From: Neocallimastix lanati (nom. inval.)
Taxonomy: Eukaryota > Neocallimastigomycota > Neocallimastigomycetes > Neocallimastigales > Neocallimastigaceae
Length of the DNA: 10,000 bases
Direction of reading: 5' to 3'
Assembly (NCBI GenBank): GCA_016946835.1
Contig: JACVTC010000070.1
Location: 730,001 to 740,000, forward strand
Part shown: in pieces, positions 1 through 6,107 of the stretch
Layout of the letters: every line of letters starts with the position of its first letter
Position numbering within the stretch: position 1 is the first letter of the stretch
Position numbers and translations under genes: made by a program
Notes under the pieces: generated by a model
The model's database searches: none
What the model saw: only the letters and a program-made list of their open reading frames with translations
What the model was told of the DNA's origin: nothing

Positions 1-143
1 TATGGTGTAAAGGAACAATTATTAGTATTTTTCGTGTAACATGGACACATGGACTTAGGAGGAGGATTAGTAATAGAGATTCTTCTTTTCTCATGCCATA
101 TCGGATTGACAGTTTGACATGGACGTTCTTGACTATGGTAGCG
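1..143. other. GC-richer island at window edge, unidentified (possible gene end or relic)
   Basis: This stretch is roughly 40% G+C by eye, far above its surroundings, and ends abruptly at a T-tract. It is stop-free across its whole length in the + frame through position 3 (it includes an in-frame ATG at 93) and also in one minus frame, which reads with several Cys residues (fragments RYHSQERPCQTV and PPPKSMCPCYTKN). A third + frame ends at TAA 37-39 after YGVKEQLLVFFV. I recognise no family. It could be the edge of a gene extending out of the window, or a relic. The short direct repeat ACATGGAC occurs twice head-to-tail at about 39-54 and once more near 118. Confidence 0.4.
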
Positions 144-514
144 TTTTTTTTTTTTTTTTTTGATATTTTTTTTTTTTTTTTTGGTATTTTTTTATTTTTA
201 TTTTTTTTTTTGGATTTTACCATAGAGATTAGGATATTCTTTAGCTTAAGAATATATATGTGTAATATATATGTATTTGATTATCATTGTTGCAAATTTA
301 TTCATTCCAAAAGACTTTTTTTTTTTTTTCTCGTCATGTCTATTTAAAGACATGACGACGAACGTGAAGTCATATGCTCTTTTTTTTTTTTTTTACTGGG
401 AACAATTAAAAAAACTATATCATCTGCAAAATAAACCTTGGCAATATCTTTTTTTTTTTTTTTTTTTTTTTTAATTTTTTTTTTATTTTTTTTTTTAATT
501 TTTTTTTTTTTTTT
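144..514. repeat. Cluster of long T tracts
   Basis: Homopolymer T runs dominate: 144-161 (18), 166-182 (17), 201-211 (11), 316-329 (14), 380-394 (15), 449-472 (24), then 475-514 broken only by single A or AA. Less skewed spacers lie between them at 212-315 and 331-448. The open frames of 84 and 67 codons crossing here are poly-Phe readings of these tracts and are not genes. Confidence 0.9.
331..358. repeat. Perfect 11-bp inverted repeat (hairpin), loop 6
   Basis: TCGTCATGTCT (331-341) is followed by loop ATTTAA and the exact complement AGACATGACGA (348-358). The arms carry five G/C bases each, unusual for this context. The left arm abuts a 14-T tract, so a minus-strand transcript would show the hairpin followed by poly-A rather than a terminator-like U run. 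Function unknown. Confidence 0.85.
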
Positions 515-601
515 ATTTCCAATATTAACACTAAATTTATCACATTTATCTATATTCCAATACTGACACTAAATTTATTTTATTTATCTAAAACAACATT
601 A

Positions 602-627
602 ATAAATAAAATAAAATAAAATAAAAT
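602..627. repeat. (AAAAT)n short array
   Basis: Five pentamer-like units of TAAAA/TAAA. This is the reverse complement of the TTTTA satellite unit found at about 4047-4867, so the pentamer occurs in both orientations in the window. Confidence 0.8.
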
Positions 628-692
628 AGGAGAAAGAGGGTGAGGGAGGCACCCTTGCCTGTATTCCACGATGAATGTCAAAATCATCGGAA
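627..692. other. GC-rich double-hairpin island, possible structured RNA
   Basis: A purine- and GC-rich stretch directly follows the pentamer array. AGGGTG (637-642) pairs with CACCCT (650-655). An alternative stem AGGCA/TGCCT (647-651 with 656-660) overlaps it, so the two exclude each other. A second hairpin is formed by CGATGA (669-674) and TCATCG (684-689), extended by TTC (664-666) with GAA (690-692) across a two-base bulge. An A tract follows. No known RNA family is recognised and there is no B-box typical of a tRNA. Confidence 0.35.
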
Positions 693-905
693 AAAAAAAA
701 AAGAATATCAATAAAGATGAGTAGTAGTACAAGCTTTCGAAGATAAAAACAGAATGGGAGAAGAAAATTTAAAATCCTTTTTTACCACGAATTCCGAGAT
801 GAAACTACTTTAGTTAAAAGGTTTTGAGCATAGATATGGAAGCATAAGCCTTTTTGTAAAATCCAAGAAGTCTACCTAGTGTAAACTCATTAATTAAATT
901 TTCTT
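693..905. other. Moderately GC-rich island with short open frames, probable relic
   Basis: On the + strand a frame of about 30 codons ends in TAG near 810 and contains VVVQAFEDKNRMGEENLK. On the minus strand a frame of about 30 codons ends in TAA near 824 and contains NEFTLGRLLGFYKKAY. Both read like protein and neither is recognised. No complete gene can be built from them. A decayed exon on either strand is the simplest reading. Confidence 0.3.
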
Positions 906-1260
906 CTTAGTTCGACTTTATATCTTTTAAATATAAAAGAAAATATATTAAATATATATATATATATTTTTTTTATAATTTTAAACATTTATATAATGAA
1001 TATTTATAATTAAAAAAAAATTTAAAATCATAATTATTAAAACTTATTAACTTAAATAATTACATTATCTATTATAATTGTTGAAAAGGTATTTCAGTTT
1101 TAAGTCATTAATATAACATAATTAATAAATAACTATTTAATAAAAAAAACTACATAAAAAAATTTTTTTAAAATCAAAATCATATTAATTAATTTTAATA
1201 CTTTTTTACATATGATTATTTTTTTTTTCCAAGGTAATAACCACTTTTTTTGGTAATTTT
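906..1260. other. AT-rich intergenic DNA, nothing recognised
   Basis: Nearly pure A+T with (TA)n near 950-966 and runs of A or T of 7-9. I see no coding frame, RNA gene or notable inverted repeat here. Confidence 0.7.
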
Positions 1261-1267
1261 GAGATAG

Positions 1268-1480
1268 TCACAACATATCTATGTAGACAGAAATATTCCT
1301 GCTGGACAGCCCCTACTGAGTATTCAACATTGGCACTCTGAAATGCATATTATTGCTGAGAATCTTCTAGTAATTTTTCTCGGAGTAGTGCATCTCCAAT
1401 TCATAACTTCCGATAGACTTCTCTGATAAGAAATATAGAGACGACTACCTTCATCAAGGTTTACAAAAACCAAATTATTC
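1268..1480 (+). pseudogene. Possible decayed Copia-type retrotransposon end (RNase H / C-terminus), tentative
   Basis: A + frame is open for 52 codons (1268-1423). It includes EMHIIAENLL and GVVHLQFITSD, then hits TGA, TAA and TAG between 1424 and 1438. The same frame resumes with RRLPSSRF at 1439-1462. Copia/Pseudoviridae polyproteins commonly end with a pattern like HF-R-E-V-L ... V-D-Q-ADIFTK-LPSSRF, and the order and spacing here resemble it, with the DIFTK part replaced by stops. The resemblance is from memory and weak. An overlapping minus-strand frame of about 54 codons (containing VNLDEGSRLYISYQRSL) is equally open, so the strand is uncertain. It is at best a small relic, with no LTR or other domain seen. 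Confidence 0.25.
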
Positions 1481-1551
1481 AGTTCAGATCAATTTATTTT
1501 CAATTTCACATTTAGAAATTCTATCAATTCTATTAGTTATTATCTTGGAAA

Positions 1552-1620
1552 TAACCTTTTAAAACTTTCATTGCTTAATGAAATTTCTTTCTGCAATAAT
1601 TATTGTAATTAGAAAGGTTA

Positions 1621-1651
<31 letters not shown>
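1552..1651. other. Nested hairpins followed by a 29-T tract
   Basis: TAACCTTT (1552-1559) is complementary to AAAGGTTA (1613-1620). Inside lie two further hairpins: TTTCATT/AATGAAA (1566-1572 with 1577-1583, loop GCTT) and the palindrome CAATAATTATTG (1594-1605). Immediately after comes T29 (1623-1651). On the + strand the layout resembles a folded RNA with a Pol III-style T run, but in DNA this AT-rich part of it can arise by chance. Confidence 0.35.
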
Positions 1652-1653
<2 letters not shown>

Positions 1654-1907
1654 GAATGGAAACAATAGAAGCGATATTTCATTTCTTAGGTAAGGAACTA
1701 TTTTAAATTTTATTATAATAAAAATTCAGAAGACAATTTACCTCTAGTTTTATTATCACAAAACATTACTTTGTAAAAAAAAAAATAAAAAAAAAAAAAA
1801 ATTTCAATGGAAATACCATTAAGGGCCTGGAGCTTCATTCTTCTTCATCAATAAAAAACAACATCTCTTAATTTCTGTAAGGATTAGTATTAGTTATAGT
1901 ATCATTA

Positions 1908-1910
<3 letters not shown>
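1652..1910. other. Mixed relic DNA between two 29-T tracts
   Basis: After T29, a + strand segment reads TAG|GAATGG... to TTAG|GTAAGG (about 1652-1692), which has the look of a small exon between acceptor and donor and contains METIEAIFHF. A second island at 1805-1890 has + frame MEIPLRAWSFILL, and minus frames FFIDEEE and SSRPLMVFPLK separated by one stop. A long A tract lies at 1775-1801. No product can be assigned. Confidence 0.25.

Positions 1911-1939
<29 letters not shown>
1911..1939. repeat. T29 homopolymer
   Basis: Twenty-nine consecutive T, the same length as the tract at 1623-1651. Such tracts are unstable, and the exact count may be affected by sequencing. Confidence 0.9.
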
Positions 1940-1943
<4 letters not shown>

Positions 1944-2215
1944 CCATGACAGAGAGTATCCCCAACAATTTCTAAAAGCAGCAGTCCAGTAATCACTATT
2001 TAAATTATGACCAATAATATCTGAAGCTAAATATCCTATAATGTTCAGCCCAACGAACTTATTGATCTTTAAAAGGAAGAAGCAATATATTTAGCCCTTT
2101 CTTATTATTTGATAACAGTAGAGGAAACAGAGGAATTTGAAGATTTAAATCAGTTTCTTAAGGCCACATCAACCATATTTATAATATTTAAAGACAAAAT
2201 AATTTCATAGAGAGA
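1940..2215. pseudogene. Longest GC-richer relic island, gene fragment of unknown family
   Basis: On the minus strand a frame open for about 50 codons ends at TAA near 1939 and contains NKFVGLNIIGYLASDIIG and NSDYWTAAFRNCWGYSLSWN. On the + strand a frame ending TAG near 2208 contains KEEAIYLALSYYL and EETEEFEDLNQFLKATS, with one in-frame stop upstream (2070-2072). Further minus frames (MSLYEIILSL, TDLNLQIPLFPLL) are open in the same block. The composition is plainly not the AT background, and coding ancestry is likely. Strand, family and intactness cannot be settled by eye, and no intact start-to-stop gene is present. Confidence 0.35.
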
Positions 2216-2238
2216 CATATGTGGATTGAGTTTTTGAA

Positions 2239-2298
2239 TAATTAAATAAATAATAATTAAATAAATAATAATTAAATTAATAATAATTAAATTAATAA
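2239..2298. repeat. Tandem 15-bp repeat, four copies
   Basis: Two copies of TAATTAAATAAATAA are followed by two copies of TAATTAAATTAATAA, showing a shared A-to-T change in the last pair. This suggests two-step duplication. Confidence 0.9.
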
Positions 2299-2376
2299 TA
2301 AATGCTCTTTTTTTATATATATAATTTATTAATATTCAATTATAAAAATAATTTTTTCTAATTCTTTTTTAAAAGA

Positions 2377-2503
2377 ATATATTATTATTTCTTTTGAAAT
2401 AGTTATTTAATAATATTTAATTGTAAAAATATATTATTATTTCTTTTGAAATAGTTATTTAATATTTAATTGTAAAAATATAATATTATTTCTTTTGAAA
2501 TAA
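2377..2503. repeat. Tandem repeat of about 50 bp, 2.5 copies
   Basis: Copies at 2377-2428 (52 nt), 2429-2477 (49 nt, lacking ATA) and a partial third from 2478. Each carries ATTTCTTTTGAAAT, a small hairpin of ATTTC/GAAAT, followed by AGTTATTTAATA and TTTAATTGTAAAA. Confidence 0.88.
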
Positions 2504-2548
2504 TAATTACTTATATATTTATTTATGATTATATAGAATATCTTATAA

Positions 2549-2671
2549 ATGTATGGCTTTATTTTAAAATTTTATACGCCACATTGCGAAATGCATGATC
2601 CCCATAAAAGATATATCAAAATAAAATTAGTACCGATTAAATTGAATAACTATCTAAAGTGTAAACTTTAA
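2549..2671 (+). CDS. Small open frame, 40 codons, unknown; weak thioredoxin-like stretch
   Basis: An ATG at 2549 opens 40 codons to TAA at 2669-2671. The middle contains FILKFYTPHCEMHDPHKR, which recalls the KFYAPWCGHCK active-site region of protein disulfide isomerases, but with His in place of the Trp and of the second Cys, so no redox CXXC exists. Residues after this are Lys/Ile/Leu-rich and end KCKL. The G+C is higher than the flanks between about 2570 and 2605. I do not recognise a family with any confidence. It could be a short real peptide, a decayed exon, or chance. There is no signal peptide and no neighbouring gene. Confidence 0.2.
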   Translation: MYGFILKFYTPHCEMHDPHKRYIKIKLVPIKLNNYLKCKL

Positions 2672-2819
2672 AGTTTAACAAATAAAAAAAAAAAAGAAAA
2701 TGTTAATTTGTTTTAGTTAAAGGTAATTAAATAAATTAATTTCAAAAGAACTTAAAAATAGAATAATATAATAATATAATAATAATATAAAAGTTATATA
2801 AAAAAAAAAAAAGAGAGAG

Positions 2820-2839
2820 TTAGGGCTGATCTTCCCTAA
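2820..2839. repeat. TTAGGG...CCCTAA inverted repeat
   Basis: TTAGGG (2820-2825) and CCCTAA (2834-2839) flank an 8-nt loop. The hexamer is the common fungal telomere unit, but only one copy per arm is present, so a small GC-bearing hairpin is all that can be claimed. Confidence 0.6.
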
Positions 2840-3474
2840 AAAAATCCCATAAAATTAATTATTAAATGCCTCCATTTCAAAATAAAATATTTTATTATAT
2901 ATTAAATATTAGTATATATATCAATATTTGTTAGAAATAAAGTTAAAATAAGTTTAATATTATATAAATATAAAAAATATTAATAATATAATAAATAAAT
3001 ATAATGTATAAATGTATAATAAATATATGAGCTAGCATATGTGTTAGTGGCATAGAATAAATCATATGATAATTATGTATAATGTAAATGTATATGTTTC
3101 TTTAATAATAATAAAAGTTATATGACATGAATCACCATATTCTATAATAGAAATTGTATCAATATTTTATGAATATAGATATAATATATAATATATAATA
3201 TATATAATTAATTAATTTTTTTTTTATATGGAAATGTCAACTTTTTAAAAAAAAAATTTTTTAAAAAAAAAAAATTTAAAAATTTAAATAAATTTATATA
3301 AATTAAATTAAATATATGTTCCCAAATTTTAAAATATTACACTGAAAAAATATTATATATTTAAATATATATATATTTTTTTCTTTAATTATTTTATATG
3401 TTATATATACAATAAATGCTGCATGATTAATAAAATAAAATAGCATATGTGTATATGTCTATATATATATGAAT
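2840..3474. other. AT-rich intergenic DNA, nothing recognised
   Basis: Dense in TA dinucleotide stretches (for example 3180-3208 and 3363-3376) and A/T blocks such as 3243-3275. No coding frame or RNA gene seen. Confidence 0.7.
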
Positions 3475-3524
3475 AAAAAAGAAAAAAAAAAAAGATTTCT
3501 ATTATTTTTAAAAAACAATAGAAA

Positions 3525-3561
<37 letters not shown>
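3475..3561. repeat. Long perfect hairpin with 35-T tail
   Basis: Twelve A (3482-3493) plus GATTTCTATT (3494-3503) are perfectly complementary to AATAGAAATC (3517-3526) plus the first twelve T of a 35-T tract (3527-3561). The stem is 22 bp with a 13-nt loop. It extends through a G.T pair (3481 with 3539) and AAAAAA (3475-3480) to about 29 bp. The non-homopolymer 10-bp core makes this more than a chance A/T pairing. Confidence 0.9.
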
Positions 3562-3564
<3 letters not shown>

Positions 3565-3716
3565 TTTGTTTATATTAATTTTTTAATAAAAAAAAAAGAA
3601 AATTCTTTAAATTTTTATATAGTTATATAATAAAATGAAAAATTATTATAAAAAATTAAACTCTACTTCATTAATAAAGCTATCATTTTTTCTTTTTATA
3701 GACTTTTTTATTATAT

Positions 3717-3844
3717 AAGTTGTCATTATGTTCATATAATAAATATTTTATTAATAATAGAGTATTAACTGTCAAAAAATAAGTTGTCATTATTTTCATA
3801 TAATAAATATTTTTTTAATAATAGAGTATTAACTGTCAAAAAAA
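3717..3844. repeat. 64-bp tandem duplication, about 95% identical
   Basis: Copies at 3717-3780 and 3781-3844 begin AAGTTGTCATTAT and end ACTGTCAAAAAA, with three substitutions in 64. The opening motif AATAAG(T/C)TGTCA recurs at about 7694-7704 and, inverted, near 8253-8267. Confidence 0.92.
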
Positions 3845-3959
3845 AAAGTATAAAATTATATAATAGACTAGACTAGACTTCTTTTACTATCCAAAATCAA
3901 TCTCAATCTATTGTATAAAATAATAAATAAAACTCTTCTAAACTTATTTATTCTACTAT

Positions 3960-4920
3960 TTATTTTAAATTCAATCTGTATTTTATATTTATATTTCAAC
4001 TATTTATTTTATTTAATTTTATTTTTATTAATACTTTACTCTTATATATTCACTATTTATTTTATTTTATTTTATTTTATTTTATTTTATTTTATTTTAT
4101 TTTATTTTATTTTATTTTATTTTATTTTATTTTATTTTATTTTATTTTATTTTATTTTATTTTATTTTATTTTATTCAATCTGTACTTTATATTTATATT
4201 CTACTATTTATTTTATTTTATTTATTTTATTTTATTTTATTTTATTTTATTTTATTTTATTTTATTTTATTTTATTTATTTATTTTATTTTATTTTATTT
4301 TATTTTATTTTATTTTATTTTATTTTATTTTATTTTATTTATTTATTTTATTTTATTTTATTTTATTTTATTTTATTTTATTTTATTTTATTTTATTTTA
4401 TTTTATTTTATTTTATTTTATTTTATTTTATTTTATTTTATTTTATTTTATTTATTTTATTTTATTTTATTTTATTTTATTTTATTTTATTTTATTTTAT
4501 TTTATTTTATTTTATTTTATTTTATTTTATTTTATTTTATTTTATTTTATTTTATTTTATTTTATTTTATTTTATTTTATTTTATTTTATTTTATTTTAT
4601 TTTATTTTATTTTATTCAATCTGTACTTTATATTTATATTCTACTATTTATTTTATTTTATTTTATTTTATTTTATTTTATTTTATTTTATTCAATCTGT
4701 ACTTTATATTTATATTCTACTATTTATTTTATTTTATTTTATTTTATTTTATTTTATTTTATTTTATTTTATTCAATCTGTACTTTATATTTATATTCTA
4801 CTATTTATTTTATTTTATTTTATTTTATTTTATTTTATTTTATTTTATTTTATTTTATTTTATTTTATTCAATCTGTTCTTTATATCTATATTCAACTAT
4901 TTTATTTTATTTTGTATTTA
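3960..4920. repeat. (TTTTA)n satellite with recurring 36-nt spacer (higher-order repeat)
   Basis: A pentanucleotide array of some 850 bp is broken by six copies of a spacer beginning TTCAATCTGTACTTTATA, at 3970, 4175, 4615, 4691, 4772 and 4868. The middle four are the same; the first and last are diverged. Between the late copies the pentamer counts are exactly 8, 9 and 12. Single TTTA units near 4221, 4273, 4339 and 4451 mark internal phase breaks. Degenerate spacer tails (ACTATTTATTTTA) occur before the first clean run. The + strand reads as an endless F-Y-F-I-L pentapeptide with no possible stop, giving a 353-codon frame that starts at TTG (3911), not ATG, so it is not a gene. The minus strand hits TAA in every 15 nt. 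Confidence 0.95.
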
Positions 4921-4964
4921 TTTTATAAAATGTCAAAATTTTATTTTTTTTTTCTTTTTATTAA

Positions 4965-5102
4965 AGTTATAAATTAAATCTATCTAGATCATATATAAAT
5001 AAAGTTATTCCATGTGATGATATAGGAAGCGTTGGCCTATCAGAACTTTCCAAAGGGAACAACTACGAATACAATTTATCTTCTATATTAAGTACTTGCT
5101 AG
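4965..5102 (+). other. Open frame without ATG, 45 codons, possible exon relic
   Basis: After TAA at 4962-4964 this frame stays open to TAG at 5100-5102. Its second half, INKVIPCDDIGSVGLSELSK then NNYEYNLSSILSTC, has a balanced coding-like composition and higher G+C (5010-5075). There is no ATG. A possible acceptor AG lies at 4965-4966. The minus strand also reads LFPLESSDRPTLPISSHG here. No family recognised. Confidence 0.25.
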
Positions 5103-5178
5103 ATAGTAGTACAAATTTTGTTATATGTTAAGAAATAAATTAATAATTAAAAGATATAATAAAAAGTTTATTAATTAA

Positions 5179-5271
5179 TTTTTTATTTTTTTTTTATTTT
5201 TATTTGATATTATGATAGATTAAAAAAAAATAAAAAATAAAAAATAAAAAATAAAAAATAAAAAATAAAAA
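5179..5271. repeat. (TAAAAAA)n heptamer array facing a T-rich arm
   Basis: Five exact TAAAAAA units at 5231-5265, flanked by near-units from 5221 to 5271. Upstream 5179-5204 is T-rich with single A breaks, so the two halves form an imperfect inverted repeat around GATATTATGATAGAT. Confidence 0.85.
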
Positions 5272-5320
5272 CACATTTAATAATAAATGGAATGAACTAA
5301 AAAATAGGAGAAAACAATAA

Positions 5321-5362
5321 AATATTAAATATTAAATATTAAATATTAAATATTAAATATTA
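5321..5362. repeat. (AATATTA)6 heptamer array
   Basis: Six exact 7-bp units. It lies about 50 bp from the unrelated TAAAAAA array, which has the same period. Confidence 0.92.
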
Positions 5363-5425
5363 AATAATATATTTTATTTTTTAAAATAATAAATATTTGA
5401 TTGAAAAAAAAAAAAAAATAGATAG

Positions 5426-5527
5426 ACAGATCTCAAATTGTTGGGGCTTCTCCAAACCTCAACAGGTGATGTTGTTATAACACTAAATTTTTATATATAT
5501 AATTTATCAATATATAATTTTAAATAA
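5426..5527 (+). other. Short open frame in GC-richer island, possible relic
   Basis: Following TAG at 5423-5425, a 33-codon frame reads TDLKLLGLLQTSTGDVVITL and then AT-rich Tyr/Ile/Asn codons to TAA 5525-5527. Only the first 20 codons (to about 5482) sit in higher-G+C sequence. The minus strand is also open (SPVEVWRSPNNLRSVYL). No ATG and no recognised family. Confidence 0.2.
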
Positions 5528-5806
5528 TAATAGTTTTTAATATTAAACTTTTTCATTAGTGTTTTTATTTAATATTAATTTTTTATTATAATTTAATTTT
5601 TTTTCTTATTTAATATTAATAAGGTAATATATTTTTAATAATTTATAAAATAATTATGATTATTTCAATATATAAAATATATATTTATATATTATTTATA
5701 TATTATTTTTTTTTTTAAATTATACAAATATATATATGAATACATAATAATAATATGTAGATATTTTATTATTATTATTTTATTTATATATAATATTTTT
5801 TTTTCT
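5528..5806. other. AT-rich intergenic DNA, nothing recognised
   Basis: Almost exclusively A and T with TA-rich stretches. No coding frame or structured element stands out. Confidence 0.65.
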
Positions 5807-5908
5807 TTTTGAAACTTGTTTATAATTATAAACTAAATTTTATTAAATAATATAATAATTAATTTTTATTTAGTTTTAATAATGTATAAAAAATAAATTA
5901 TGAAACAT
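5807..5908. repeat. Dispersed repeat, copy A (partner at 9732-9845)
   Basis: Shares an ordered set of matches with 9732-9845: GAAACTTGTT versus TAAACTTCTT, ATTATAAACTA in both, the exact 20-mer at 5862-5881, and a closing ATAAATTATGAAACAT versus AATTAAGTTATAAACAT. Small indels separate the blocks. Confidence 0.6.
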
Positions 5909-5961
5909 ATTTGTTTTTCTTTTCTTTTTTTTTTTTTTTTTTTAATTATTCTATTAATTTA

Positions 5962-5966
<5 letters not shown>

Positions 5967-5992
<26 letters not shown>
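5967..5992. repeat. (ATT)8 microsatellite
   Basis: Trinucleotide run on the downstream side of the deacetylase gene. A similar run is at 7648-7675 on the other side. Confidence 0.85.
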
Positions 5993-6039
5993 CTGATATA
6001 ATTAGTTTTATTTACTTTCTATTATGGATATAATTTTTT

Positions 6040-6107
6040 TTAGTTGTTGTTGTTGTTTTATTTTGAAATTAAAAATTTTAATTTTTTTTTTAAATTATAA
6101 TTTTTAA
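6040..6107 (-). promoter_or_regulatory. Probable 3' UTR / polyadenylation region of the deacetylase
   Basis: Read on the minus strand, the sequence after the TAA stop is A/T-only, with AAAATAAAAC followed by a run of five CAA units (6042-6056 as GTT on +). AATAAA-like hexamers are so common in this DNA that no single poly(A) site can be chosen. Confidence 0.3.

Noticed and set aside
93-347. 84-codon + frame starting MPYRIDS
   Set aside because: After about 17 codons it is mostly poly-Phe from T tracts. The complementary strand is open too, as poly-Lys. Not a gene, though its first part lies in the GC-richer edge island.
271-474. 67-codon + frame ending in poly-Phe
   Set aside because: Crosses three T tracts and a perfect hairpin. 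Composition is that of the repeats.
900-925. AGTTCGACTT as a tRNA B-box
   Set aside because: The flanking bases do not form a T stem and there is no acceptor or anticodon arm.
3960-4920. CRISPR-like array (repeats with spacers)
   Set aside because: The regular unit is a microsatellite, the so-called spacers are near-identical to one another, and the organism is eukaryotic.
3911-4972. 353-codon + frame
   Set aside because: Translation of the TTTTA satellite. It begins at TTG, consists of repeated FYFIL, and its spacer copies read differently depending on phase.
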